A stretch of DNA of 64,000 bases, taken from the NCBI GenBank assembly GCA_004194705.1, contig SADC01001256.1, forward strand, positions 434,001-498,000, given 5' to 3'. The position numbers and the translations under genes were made by a program. Positions within the stretch are counted from its first letter, which is position 1, and every line of letters starts with the position of its first letter. Below the pieces are notes generated by a model. It was not told the DNA's origin. It saw nothing but the letters and a program-made list of their open reading frames with translations, and did not search any database. Shown one piece after another: positions 53,801 through 64,000 of the stretch. Source of the DNA: Ditylenchus dipsaci (lineage: Eukaryota; Nematoda; Chromadorea; Rhabditida; Anguinidae).

Positions 53801-56557
53801 CTGTACTTTTTCGGCATGGGGAGAATTCCTCGCCAACTTTTTTCTTTCGATCAAAGAGATGAATTTTTAGCACTTTTTGAGAAGTGATAACATCATCAGG
53901 TAGCCTCAAAATTCTAGTTTTTAATGAGGTGTCATTTGCTGAAACATGTTCGCAAAATGTAAAAGTATGTAAAGTAAAAGTATGAAACCAATCGGAAAGT
54001 AACGTTTATTTTCTAATTCGTTTCATACTTTTTCTTTTTGTGTGCCACATTTTGCGAAGATGTTTCAGCAAATGACACCTCATTAGAAATCAGAATCTGG
54101 GGCTACCTGATGGTGTTATCACTTCTGAAAAAGTGCTAAACGATTCATTTCTTTGATCAAAAGAAAAAAGTTGGCTCGGAATTATCCGGCGCGGAGTTAT
54201 CGCTATGCTCTTTTTCGTATTGACCCTAAGATTCTAAATGGAAACACTGATTTTTGTTCATAAAGGTCTGAGGGAATTTTGAGCGGTTCTGCGAGGTGAC
54301 GCCGTTATTTGTAAACAAGTAAGTACCTTTTTGAGATGGGAAGAACAGATTTATAACTAATGAAAATACAATAACTGGACATTAATGCACTTATTACAAT
54401 AAGAAATGCATAATATAATATAGTGTACTTTTTGTTGTGCCTAAAAAATAAGTTTTTCCAAGCGTTTTATCCTAGTAAGGAAATTTCTGTATATTTTAAG
54501 TCACTTCGAAATTATCGAAACACGCAAAAATATTTAGCAGTTTGTTAAAATATATATAATATTATTTCAGAAGTATTATATGCTTTCTTGTGAAACTTAG
54601 CAATACTTATTGAAGCAAAACAAAAATTGACCCTACCGGAGTATACCACCTTCCGCGCATTTTGAACTTCTTCAATACACCATTTCAACCATTTTAAGCA
54701 TCTCCTACACGTTAAACACGATAAAAAGTTGTCTTCACCTACTTTTTTTTATGAAATGTCAATTTTCAGAAAAAAAATTTTTAGGGTAAAATCACTATTT
54801 TTAAGGTGTTCTACCCTGTTTTGGTAAATGGAGCGAGGCAAAAAGAGCCTCTTTATGCATTTATGATCAAGAATCTTGCTCGGAATCATGTCTAAGGTAA
54901 AACAGTGCATGCATCTCTAACTCTCAAGCCACCTTCGCCCCCGAAGGGGCTCCGGGGCTTGGAGTTGAGATGCGCACACCCACATAACTTAGACACAAAT
55001 CACTCGAAAGGGACTCTGGATGCATAAAAAGGCTTACCACAGTTTTTTTATGCGATATGACCCAGTTATAAAACTACCGTATTTTCTCTATTAAGGAACC
55101 CCTCTCTAATAATAACCCCCCCCCTATTTTTGACTAGGATTTTAGAGTTCAGGCCATTTTTGATTGACGGTTTTGAGATTTTTCGGGGGTTGAGAAATAA
55201 TGAACGCGAGTGCGTTAATAGAGAAAATACGGTATGTTCAAATTCCATCTTTTAAGGGTCTTCAGCTACCCTCTTTGGGTGGTTTACATTGGTCGTCTAA
55301 GACAAAAGTCAATTTTCGGTCAATTTTTTTTCCCCAAAAGTCAACTTTTCGTGTCGGAAAATGTCTGAAAACACCTTTTTATTGTGTTTAACGGGTAGGA
55401 AATGCTTAAAAATGGTTAAAATGCAGGGATGCCAGACATCCTTATTTATAAGATTTGTCCTTATTTTGGGTTTCCAAATCTTATAATTTTTTGAAATTTT
55501 TAGTCAAAATCTTATTTTCAAGCACTGGATAAAATTGCATATTTTTGCCAAAATACCCTAAAATGTCCTTATTTTGAGCAAATGTTCTTTTTTTTGAAAC
55601 AACAAATCTGGCAACCCTGTTAAAATGGTATTTTGAAAAAGCTCATAATACCGAGGGTTTGCTCCAAAATTTCACCAGTTTTTCAAAGTTCTATGTCTTA
55701 GTTTTGCTGTACTAAAACCTTTTCGCAACTAAAATAGTTAAAAAAAATTATTTAAACATACCAAAACGGTAACTTAAGATAAATCAATCTATCCAAACCA
55801 ATAATAAGCATAATGCAGAGGGTGAAATATTTCATGAAAGCAGGGATAAATATAAGGTAGAAACAGGTGAGCAGAGGTATAAGGTTGATGCCACTAGCTA
55901 GAACAATAAATGAAATCAGGAAACTGACTTCATAAATGGACAGACACACTGCATTCAGGGCAATCAGCAAATTACACGGTCCTTGAAGTGATCTGCAAAA
56001 TGATTACTATTAGTTAGAGTAGTTTCATCTTGTATCCCCATTCATGTGACTTTGCCACTTTTACAATTTTAAATTTTAATGTTTTCTTGCAAAGTGAGGC
56101 TAGATATTTCCAAGATTTAGATTTCGAAAATTCATATATCGACAAGGCATGGAAAACATAACCAATTTTTTTGAAATATATAATTTAAAGTGTAATATAT
56201 AAGTATAATTTTGATAGCACTTTGTAGTTGCAATGCCCATGATGTCTAGTGATTTTTTCGGCAAAAAGGCGATGCTGTTTTTTACCTGAAAGTTTGACTT
56301 CATAACCAGTGCCAAGCGCCGAACCAAAAGCCAAATTTTGAGCGATATCGCTTTACCAACTAATTACCCTTCGATTAAAGCGTCATCGACGAGTGAAGGT
56401 CGAGATTATTTTCGATGTACAACACTCATGATGAGCATCTCATGAACATTTTTTTTCTAGAAACTTACTTATTTTTAAAAGTGACTACAACAAGACCAAC
56501 ATTAAAAACAATTCCAATAGTGCCAAACACGGCTTTCATACCATTTAAAAATACCAT
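50852..56557 (-). CDS. Seven-helix receptor, Srsx-like (exon between helix 3 and 4 not found)
   Basis: Exons on the minus strand: 56557-56469 (MVFLNGMKAVFGTIGIVF, helix 1), 55992-55762 (helices 2-3: CNLLIALNAVCLSIYE, then LIIGLDRLIYLKLPF, the position of the GPCR 'DRY'-like motif), 52183-51950 (helices 4-5: VYVNECIKH, AFFLNIASVILYFLFGL) and 51093-50852 (helices 6-7: KSLMLIMIMNFVGWGTNSLY, GAEAPIYIFLQQR). The order, the GLDRL motif and the helix 6 'GW' match the nematode Srsx chemoreceptor family of the plasma membrane. Exon 1 joins exon 2 in phase, but exons 2 and 3 do not, so an exon is missing or unplaced. The 3.6-kb intron holds DR, hAT, TA-MITE and tRNA-like repeats. No frame break inside exons. 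Family moderately sure; integrity uncertain. Confidence 0.7.
52305..52605. mobile_element. Inverted pair of tRNA-like arms
   Basis: Left arm: GGTGGCTCAGTAGATAAGCG (A-box-like) then GCGCAGGTTCAATCCC (B-box). The right arm is the inverse, GGTCGAACCTACGCACC. Arms of about 90 bp, spacer about 115 bp. Related to 7160/8823 and 39920/40240. Confidence 0.75.
53285..53560. repeat. Dispersed non-coding repeat, copy 2
   Basis: Matches 12480-12740. It is preceded by a degenerate 'ttaaagggcatgcccatgcg' piggyBac-like end at 53234. Confidence 0.6.
53825..54180. mobile_element. Foldback element, 350 bp
   Basis: 'cttttttctttcgatcaaag' to its inverse, with 'gcaaatgacacctcatta'-type arms meeting near 54000. 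No coding content. Confidence 0.75.
54181..54825. other. No gene recognised
   Basis: AT-rich intronic sequence of the receptor gene, without arrays or inverted ends that I can support. Confidence 0.4.
54826..55060 (+). repeat. Dispersed repeat DR, copy in receptor intron
   Basis: From 'ctaccctgttttggtaaatg' to 'atgcgcacacccacataact', more diverged than other copies; the hairpin half is preserved. Confidence 0.75.
55077..55232. mobile_element. TA-flanked MITE, 'ctattaaggaaccc' family
   Basis: CCGTATTTTCTCTATTAAGG to the near-inverse 'ttaatagagaaaatacgg', TA on both sides; relative of 48000-48239. Confidence 0.85.
55424..55619. mobile_element. hAT MITE with exact 8-bp duplication
   Basis: 196 bp, CAGGGATGCCAGA at left and TCTGGCAACCCTG at right. 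TTAAAATG flanks it at 55416-55423 and 55620-55627. Interior has 'cttattttgagca' phrases; a relative is at 62420-62640. Confidence 0.92.
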
Positions 56558-56638
56558 GGCTGGATAAATCCTGCGTTCTTTATCAAAGGATACAACTAAA
56601 AGTTTAGGTTTAAAATTTTCACTAAAAAGGTTGAACTA

Positions 56639-57428
56639 ACGGTGGTCAAAAAGTTCGGAATGGATTTTCAATGCCTTATTTCTTATCACTTTTGTTTCAT
56701 ATCTCTTTTCTATAAATACTATTTTGTAGCCTGAATCTCTTCTTTTAAATGGCATATCGCACTTAGCTTGATTATTTTGGAAAAAATCACCATTTGGCTC
56801 CAAACACTTGTCAGGTCATTTTTGAGAAGTTGACCAGCGTTTTAATCACTTTAACTGATCAAATGTTGCATTGAATTTCGAGCGTGACGGCAACATCTTA
56901 TCACCATGTTGTAGCTCAGCTCAAGAGCTACAAAACCCATATCACAGAATGATTTTTGAACATCTGAGTGTTGTGATATGGCTTTTTGAAAAAAAATCAA
57001 TTTATTAAAAAATGACCAAAATCAGAAAAATTGGCAAAAATTTTCATTTTGTTCATTTTTTTAATAAATTGATTTTTTTCAAAAACCATATCACAACACT
57101 CAGATGTTCAAAATCATTCTGTGATATGGGTTTTGTAGCTCTTGAGCTGCGCTACAACATGGTGATAAGATGTTGCCGTCACGCTCGAAATTCAATGCAA
57201 CATTTGATCAGTTAAAGTGATTAAAACGCTGGTCAACTTCTCAAAATGACCTGACAAGTGTTTGGAGCCAAATGGTGATTTTTTCCAAAATAATCAAGCT
57301 AAGTGCGGTATGCCATTTAAAAGAAGAGATTCAGGGCTACAAAATAGTATTTATAGAAAGAGATATGATAAAAAAAGTGATAAGAAATAAGGCATTGAAA
57401 ATCCATTCCGAACTTTTTGACCACCCGT
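56639..57428. mobile_element. Near-perfect 790-bp palindrome, mariner-like ends
   Basis: ACGGTGGTCAAAAAGTTCGG to its inverse, TA on both sides, arms of about 390 bp with only scattered mismatches. It sits just upstream of receptor exon 1. No coding sequence. Confidence 0.9.
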
Positions 57429-57479
57429 TAGTATATATAGTCATGATGTTAAATTAATAATGAACTAACTCCTGGATCA

Positions 57480-58070
57480 GCTGTTAGAGATGTGACTCTT
57501 GGCGGCCCTTCAGTCGAAAAAGTTTCATTAAAAATACAGTACAGTCTTAAAAGACGTCTTATCAATCTATCAAAATAGATGTTACTCGTTTCCAGACTAA
57601 TAATAGCAAATTTGAAATAATCTAGCTATATATTTGACAGTACTCAATAAATATTTGTCCTTGAATACAAAAAGAACTGGTGAGAAGTCTATAAAATTCC
57701 TCAAATTAAATTACTTTTTTTAATAAAAAGGGTTTGTAAAAAGATTTTCCTAGTATTTGTCTCTAATAAAGTTTATTGTAAAAATGTGACGTCTTTGCTA
57801 ATTAGAAAAATCAGTGATTAAATTCAATAAATAGATTTCAAAAATTCAAATTCAAATAATAAACATTAATTTTCCACTACAAAGAGAATGTAAGGTTCTG
57901 ACCTTTTTCATTGCTTACATGTGAATATTTTATATTTAATTTTCCCATATAACACGCCTCCATTTGAGACCTTTTTTCGACTTTTGTCCTTTCAATTTTT
58001 TTTATTATTTTCTGTCCCATGGTTATTTTTTCTGACTCAGAATAAACACCTACTCATCCTGAGTCAGATC
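57480..58070. other. No gene recognised
   Basis: AT-rich, no supported ORF or repeat structure. Confidence 0.4.
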
Positions 58071-58084
58071 CATCGCAAACGTTA

Positions 58085-58328
58085 GGGCTAGGGAAAACTT
58101 GCCAAATCCGAGAATTGCCGAAACGAAATTTGCCAAATCGAAATTCGCCAAAATGCAATTTACCAAATCGACATTTGCCAAAATAAAATTTGCCAAACGT
58201 GGATTTTGCTTGAAAAAGTTTTCTCAACTTTAAATCGCACCCTATTTCTTTTAGGCAAGACTTGCTTTTGGCAAATTTTGATTTGGCGAATTTCATTTTG
58301 GCGAATGTTCGTCTTTGCCAAGTTTCCA
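58085..58328. mobile_element. Array-armed foldback, 'aaatttgccaaatcg'
   Basis: Left arm repeats 'aaatttgccaaatcg' and 'aaattcgccaaaatg'; right arm repeats 'ggcgaatttcattttggcg'. Ends 'gggaaaacttgcc' and inverse. Same design as the MULE-like elements. Confidence 0.7.
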
Positions 58329-58831
58329 AAAACCATCGTTAACTGTAAAATTCATCTTAAATTATACGAGAAATTCTCTAGCTATAAAACGTAGAACAAA
58401 ATCTGACTCAGAGGAATGGGTGTTCCACTTGAGTAACACCCATTTCTCCTGAGTAAGAAAAAAGTTCAAATAGAGGCATGTTATATATTATAAATGACAC
58501 TACATTCGATTCTTAATTTAAAAAACAGTCTAATCATCTAATAAAAGCCCAATGGCTTTTATTTTCAACCCTCTACAAATCTGGAAATTGTCAATTATAA
58601 ATGACTTTATCTCTGAAATCTTAGTCGAAAAATAAGGACATGTGCATTTATTAGAAGGTAGGCTGTGATGAAAAATTAATTTTTATTGAGAAAGAATATT
58701 TTCTACACTAATTGTAGCGGTGTGCTCGACTAGTGGATGGTCAAGAAATTTGAACAAATTTAAAATGCGAACAAAAAATGGCTCGATAATATCATTGACA
58801 AAATTAGGGTGGTCCCGCACCAATTCAAATA

Positions 58832-58979
58832 CAGTCAACCGCCGATTTAACAACACCCGAATATGAGCCAATTTAGTTGGCTTTGATTAAAATTTGGTCA
58901 AAGTGTACCCTCAATTTAACGACACCCTCAGTCGGTCCCCAGGGGTTTCGTTAAATCGAGGGTTTACTGTATTGCAAAT
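58832..58979. mobile_element. CAGTC MITE, 'atttaacgacaccc' family
   Basis: CAGTCAACCGCCGATTTAAC to the near-inverse ending GGGTTTACTG, TA-flanked. Core 'cagtcggtccccagggg'. Confidence 0.88.
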
Positions 58980-59481
58980 TGCTGTGATTAGCAAGTTTCA
59001 TGGCATTTTAAAAGGAACTAAAGTGAAGTAAACTAAACATGAAAAAATTTAATCAGAAGTACTCATTTCATATAAAAGTTAATTTTTAATTTATGACAAG
59101 TGTTTTACAGTACAAAACCTAATAAAGCAGGCTAACTAAATCAATTTATTAATGTTTCGCTTTAAGCTGTCTAAAATATAAGCAGACAAATAAAAAGGTT
59201 TTTGTTTTGAACCAGAAGTCTTGCCTGTATAATTTTTTTAACGCAGTAGTATTTACTTTGATCTATTAAACTTTTATTAACATATTTTCTTTGATAGAGC
59301 AAATCTTTTATAGATAATACAGTTGTAAACAATTGATAGTACCGATGGACAATTTTTTGAACGGAATGAAGTGAAAGATGGGGATAGAATTGAAAGCTCT
59401 CCGTCTAACTAAAAATATTGAGTCGTTTCCCCTTCTTACAACTTTAAATTATAGCTACCGGGTACAACCGAATTATAGGTA

Positions 59482-59582
59482 CAGTCAAACCTCTTTAACC
59501 CGACACTTCCATAACCCGACACCTCGATAAAGCGACACCCCAGCGCCGGCCGCAAAAAAACTTTCCTCGATAACCCGACAGC
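59482..59582. mobile_element. CAGTC MITE, 'ataacccgacac' family (left part)
   Basis: TA-CAGTCAAACCTCTTTAACC with repeated 'ataacccgacacc' phrases; no clear right end. Confidence 0.6.
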
Positions 59583-59754
59583 CACTGATACTCACTAAAA
59601 TTCCGGCGAAAATCAAAAAAATTAATTTTAAATTGGCCATAAAAATTTTGTCCAATTTTCTCTCAAAAAAAATTAATTGTCTTTTCGTCTTTTTTTGTCG
59701 GCTTCATTCATGATTGACTCACTCAATTTTTTGTTTTATAGAAGAGCCCCCTCA

Positions 59755-60000
59755 GAAGCGGGCGGCAGTTAATTCGTCCCCAGTTGAATTCGTCCCCGGT
59801 GAATTCGTCCCCGGTGAATTCGTCCCCACAACCGTCAATTAAAAATTTCCGAGCAGGTTCGAATCTTGGTAGCGGTACGTGACATATAAACGCCGCGGCA
59901 AATCATTGCCGCGACAAAAACATCGCCGGGACAAAACATCACCAGCCCTAACATCGCCGGCCATAATATCGCCGAGACAGAACATCCCCGGCCAATTCTA
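59755..60000. mobile_element. Two array fragments of MULE-like type
   Basis: 59765-59830 repeats 'gaattcgtccccggt'. At 59873 CGGTACGTGACATATAAACG opens a second array of 'aacatcgccggcc' units to 60000. Both are one-sided. Confidence 0.65.
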
Positions 60001-60287
60001 AACCACCTGAATAGTACCCAAACTTTCTGGATAGTGCTCACATCGTCCAGACAGGCTTTAACCACCTCATGGTACCTATATCACTTGGATACTGCTCCAA
60101 CCATCGGGATGGTACCCCAAACCCTCTGTAGGGTACTACCGAGTAGACGTCCACTTGGATCAATTTTTTTTTTACTTTTCCGGTCCCAAACCTGTTATGT
60201 GGACTGATTCAGGCATGCTGAAGATGGTTTGATAGAGGTAAAATCCCGTTTTGTAGAGTATTTCTTGAGTTTTAGTAAAATCAAGTA

Positions 60288-60352
60288 CAGTCAAGTCTCG
60301 CTAAACCGGCACCCCTCGTGACCTGTCCTGGGTGCCGGATTAGCGAGGGTAC
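60288..60352. mobile_element. CAGTC MITE, 'aaaccggcacccc' family
   Basis: CAGTCAAGTCTCGCTAAACC with 'gggtgccggattagcgag' inverse. Right outer end lost. Relative at 11029-11118. Confidence 0.6.
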
Positions 60353-60839
60353 TTCTAGATGACCCTCACGTGGCGTCATTTTTGGGTTATGCTAGGCTAT
60401 CATTTAGCATATATTATTAAAAAGAGATGTCTTTATGTCAAGCGTAGACCGTTCATAGAAAGGCACTGAAGATTTATTAGGTTGGTAAGAAAGTTTGCAA
60501 CTACCCATCAACACATTTGTTTTGACCTTTTTAAACAGAACCGTCTTTTAACCTTTCTTAAATTATAACGATTCGATAAAAAAAAATCATTCATAATCAT
60601 TCAGCAACAAATTTATAGTTTTAATCATCTTATTCCATAACTATCCACCATTGACGAATGAAATCCGTGAAGCCGCAACATTGAAACCAACGGAAAATTG
60701 TAGCATTCTGAACCATCCTGGAATGTCTTCAAATTTAGAGTCTAACTGTTGGTTTTTAGTAATTTGACTGCTATAATGCAAGTAAAAGATATTTTTGTGA
60801 AGGAGAAACAATGAAAGACAAAAAATAGACAAAATTTGA

Positions 60840-61705
60840 CTTTTTGGATAGGGAGACCAAGGTACAGTCCCTTAAAACCAAGTGGTCGTCCACTTGGATT
60901 CGAAATGTTTTTACTTTTGGGTCCCAAAACCTATTTTCTGGACTAATTCGGACTTGCGAAACATGGATTGATAGGATGCTTTTCGAGTTTTTGATGAAAT
61001 TGAGCTTCGTTAAAATCAATGGCACTTATTTGGTTCCCCCATACTCAGATTTTTTGAAAAGTGACCCAAATGACTTCCCGAATCTATTTTTTCTGCACAA
61101 CACGATAAAAAAGCATATCCAAACACTTTCTGATAAAAAAATTTAATTTTATCAAAAAATTGTCACCCATCCTCAGGTATAGATGGTCTTTTTAGGGTAT
61201 TTTCGACCAAATTTTAGCCCCGAAGGGGCGCAGGGGTTGGTTGGTTAGAGATGCGCGCACTCACTTTCCTTAGACATAATTCTGAGCAAGATTCATGATC
61301 GAAAATGCATTTAGAGAGTCTTTCTGCCCAGCTCCAGCAAGAAAAATGTGGTAAATCCCTGGAAAATGACCCTAAAATACCCTAAAGACCATCTACCCTC
61401 AAGTGGTGGGTGGCAATTTTTTTGACAAAATTCAATTTTTTTTTAATCAGAAATTGTTTAGATATGCTTCTCTTGCAGAAAAAAGGGTGCGGGAGGTGAT
61501 TTTGGGTCACTTTTAAAAAAATCCGAGTATGGGGGAACCAAAGAAGTACCAAATCAATTATCTCCCAATACTCAGAAACTACCCTACAAAACTTTCTTTT
61601 ACTATTATCAAACCATCTTCAGCATGCCCGAGTTAGTCCAAAATACAGGTGTAAACACAAAAACGTAAAAAGAATTTCGATCAAGTCAACGACCACTTGG
61701 TTATG
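60840..61705. mobile_element. Foldback flanking an inverted DR copy
   Basis: 'accaagtggtcgtccacttg' near 60878 faces 'aacgaccacttggttatg' near 61690, and 'caaacactttctgataaaaa' faces its inverse near 61445. The centre (61208-61345) is a DR copy in minus orientation. Confidence 0.6.
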
Positions 61706-62420
61706 TTGGTACATGGATTATCCAGGAGAACCGAGATTGGATTATAAAAAAAATTTAAAAGATAAGAGTTCTTCACAAGACGAAAAATATTAATTTAGAA
61801 TATAAAAATGTGTCGATGAATTCGCCTAGCGCCAAACTAACAAACGCGGCCTACACTCGCCTAACCACAAACATTTTTAATTCCGTCCAAACGTACGCTG
61901 ACATACCCTGCAGCTAAGCACAAACATGATGATATTACAAATGACCCACTTGAAATGGAGATCACAGACACATTTTTTTCTCAAAATATTGTGAAAATTA
62001 AATATTGGGGACCTTTCGGCCGGGGACGGTTTGGCGGGGACCTTTCGGGGTGGACCCCCAAAAATATAGCTTTTTTAAATAAACGTGTCTTGGAGTTTAA
62101 AAATAATCTGGGTTAAATTGTTTTGGTCTAATTTTTTTATTTGTTGATTCATACACGACCAATGATGAGAACCAGAAAGGAATGCTGAACTGTTGTTTTA
62201 AAGCAGACCATTTAATAAAATAATCAACTTCGGCAAAACCTCATAATTAATTTTGCTCGCTTATACTCTTTACTGGAAATGGATCTGTTCTTTGTCATAA
62301 ATATGCAACAGGCTGATTCAAAAGTCCGCTGTTTAAAGCAGCTGGAAAAGCATTAAATTTAACAAAATCTTGACTAATATTTTGTCTTTCTATCTTCTTC
62401 ATAAATGTTTATGTCAGGGA
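61706..62420. other. No gene; one short array
   Basis: No supported ORF. 61995-62060 has a one-sided 'ggggacctttcgg' array resembling the MULE-like ends. Confidence 0.4.
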
Positions 62421-62640
62421 ACGTAACTATACTTTTTAAAAAGATTTGTACTTTTTTGGGACCCAAAATTTTTTTATTTTTGAAGTTTTTAGTTAAAATC
62501 TTTTTTTTGGTGCTCAAAAATCAATATGCACTGGATAAAATGGCACTTTTTGACGAAAAATGACTAAATTGTACTTTTTTGGCCAAGTGTACTTTTTTCA
62601 AAAATTTGAGTTACGTACCCTGGTTTATGTGCTTTTTCAT
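62420..62640. mobile_element. Diverged relative of hAT MITE 55424
   Basis: Shares the interior layout ('tgcactggataaaatggca', 'cttttttggccaag') with 55424-55619, with GTA in place of the CTT phrases; ends 'cagggaacgtaa' and 'ttacgtaccctgg'. Confidence 0.5.
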
Positions 62641-63228
62641 TTGAAAAACAATATTTAAAAAATTGCAAAAACAGGGTACAAAAAACATTTTTTGACGCTA
62701 CTCGATTTTGCTACTCGTTAACGTGTGTTTAGAAAAAGCAATCGGTAAACACGACCTTGTAGCGCACGACTTTCCAGTTTATGTGGCAATATTAATTTAG
62801 ATTAACACATGGCTGACATACGGTTTTGTGATAAAAAAAGTTAACAAACAAAATAAAAAGGGAAAATGCATTTTTGACGAAATTTGATTAAGTCGCCATT
62901 TTTATAAAAGTTTAATTTTATAAAAGCTGTACCTCAGGCAAGTTTTAATTAAAAGATCATTATACGGGACACCTCTGAAAGCGCTACAAGATAGCTCTAA
63001 TAGAATTTTTTGTGGATAGCACAAATGTGTTTCATAGCCATTTGAAAATAGTTATTTTTTGAAAAAGCACTAATATTTTTTGAATGTTCTTGTTTTTTTT
63101 TGCAATTTTGAAATAAATTTAACTCCATATTTAAAAGACAATACACTTCTTTAAAGAGGAGATCCATGCCTACAAAGTTATAAAATATTTAAAAAGCCGA
63201 TTTTGAATCGCCCGGTACTAATAAGATC
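62641..63228. other. No gene recognised
   Basis: AT-rich and unremarkable. Confidence 0.4.
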
Positions 63229-63229
63229 A

Positions 63230-63400
63230 CAGTCTAAACTGGATATAACGTACAAGAAAGGACCGTGTTTTTTGTCCGTGATAAAAAGCATCCATTTAGG
63301 TCAAATTATAGTAGCTCTAGCCAAATCAGCTAAACTTTGCGTCCGTTTTATAGAGCTAGCTGTCTATTATATAAAGATCCGTTATATTGAGCGTCGACTG
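63230..63400. mobile_element. CAGTC MITE, 'gatataacg' family
   Basis: CAGTCTAAACTGGATATAAC at left, 'gttatattgagcgtcgactg' then TA at right. Relative of 26611-26780. Confidence 0.7.
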
Positions 63401-63474
63401 TACCAACAAAAACAAGTCCTGAAATCAGGTTTTTATCTAAAGTGGTTACAAAAATGTTATTATACAGTCGACGC

Positions 63475-63600
63475 TCTCCATAACGGACAAAAAATTTTGC
63501 AGATTTAGTTAGAGTTAGTATGATTTGACCTAAATCGACGCTCTGCATAATAGACGCTCTCTATAACGGACGGCTGAGCTCGGTCTCTTGACGTCGACTG
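63475..63600. mobile_element. CAGTC MITE, 'cataacggac' family
   Basis: TA-CAGTCGACGCTCTCCATAA at left, 'ctcttgacgtcgactg' then TA at right, with 'ctataacggac' phrases. Confidence 0.75.
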
Positions 63601-63673
63601 TATTGTATCTGAAGCAATTTCTCTTTCTTTCAAGCTCTTGCGTGTTAAAAAGGCCGTGGCCACGAGTGCTGGA

Positions 63674-64000
63674 CAGTGTTGTGACTTGGCTGAAAATTTT
63701 CCTCTCCTCTTCCTCATTCCTCATCGCCTCTAGAAAATTTCCTCTCCTCATTCCTCTTCCTCGTCGCGTCTAAAATTTCTTCCTCTCCTCATTCCTCTTC
63801 CTCTGAGGAACACTTTTCCTTCCTCATTCCTCTAAATTTTCCTCATCCGCTTTTCAGAATGAGCGAAACTACAACTAACTCTACACCTGGCGATGGAAAG
63901 GTCTCAAAAGGAGGTTTGTTCGACTACTTCAAGGACACAACCACAAAGACTCCTACTTCGACGCAATGTACCCCCGGCGGACAGTCTCAATTGATGGGTG
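63674..64000 (+). mobile_element. 5' end of a hAT-like element
   Basis: Starts CAGTGTTGTGACTTGGCTGA, typical of hAT ends, followed by about 150 bp of tandem 'cctctcctcattcctcttcc' phrases and then a coding start at 63859. The element continues beyond the window. Confidence 0.55.
63859..64000 (+). CDS. N-terminus of a possible hAT transposase (runs off the window)
   Basis: ATG directly after a TTTTCAG acceptor opens 47 codons to the window end without a stop: MSETTTNSTPGDGKVSKGG, then LFDYFKD. Normal coding composition, Thr- and Gly-rich. The position just inside a hAT-type terminal repeat suggests the transposase's N-terminal region, before the BED zinc finger. No catalytic motif lies within the window, so the call is by context only. 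Confidence 0.4.
   Translation, partial: MSETTTNSTPGDGKVSKGGLFDYFKDTTTKTPTSTQCTPGGQSQLMG

Noticed and set aside
1..64000. rRNA genes, retrovirus-like LTR elements or a viral insertion
   Set aside because: No conserved rRNA stretches, reverse transcriptase or integrase motifs, or paired LTRs were seen on either strand.

Overview
This window is nuclear DNA from an AT-rich, repeat-choked animal genome, most likely a nematode. The gene content points there. There are several copies of a globin family with long N- and C-terminal extensions, aspartic proteases with cysteine-rich inserts, a seven-helix receptor that reads like the nematode Srsx chemoreceptor family, an F-box gene, and short introns ending in TTTTCAG or TTTTTAG. 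A degenerate run of TTAGGC-like units (the nematode telomere motif) is also present. No bacterial operon, rRNA or CRISPR signal is visible.

Layout. Positions 72-9656 (copy A) and 32579-41079 (copy B) are a near-identical direct duplication of about 8.5 kb. Reading the minus strand, each copy holds globin gene 1 (3' part only in A), a conserved unknown exon ('exon X'), globin gene 2 (a pseudogene in both copies) and an aspartic protease pseudogene. A third, rearranged copy (C) lies at about 20106-26100. It has the most complete aspartic protease, broken by piggyBac-like elements, and a third exon X. An inverted fragment of globin 2 with the intact E-F exon is at 13309-14096 (copy D), and an inverted fragment of its last exon is at 17905-18640. 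The plus strand between 15.9 and 29.2 kb carries a membrane-protein exon, an F-box/coiled-coil gene, and a Tudor-domain pseudogene fused to a copy of the F-box gene's 3' end. Globin 1 of copy B (42941-40456, minus) is the best-preserved globin. The Srsx-like receptor (56557-50852, minus) has introns swollen by repeats.

Most of the remaining DNA is non-autonomous DNA transposons. Four groups recur. (1) Mutator-like (MULE) elements have inverted ends made of short tandem phrases; two of them still carry the C-terminal end of a MULE transposase. (2) TA-flanked elements start with CAGTC and have a rapidly changing interior. (3) hAT-type elements have 8-bp target duplications, two of them exact. 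(4) TTAA-flanked elements are piggyBac-like. Comparing the duplicated copies gives exact empty sites for several insertions.

The globin, protease and receptor genes share strand but not function. There is no sign of an operon. Their arrangement is best explained by tandem duplication followed by transposon-driven breakage. Exon boundaries were worked out by hand from GT/GC-AG sites, reading-frame phase and agreement among copies; starts and missing exons are noted where unresolved.
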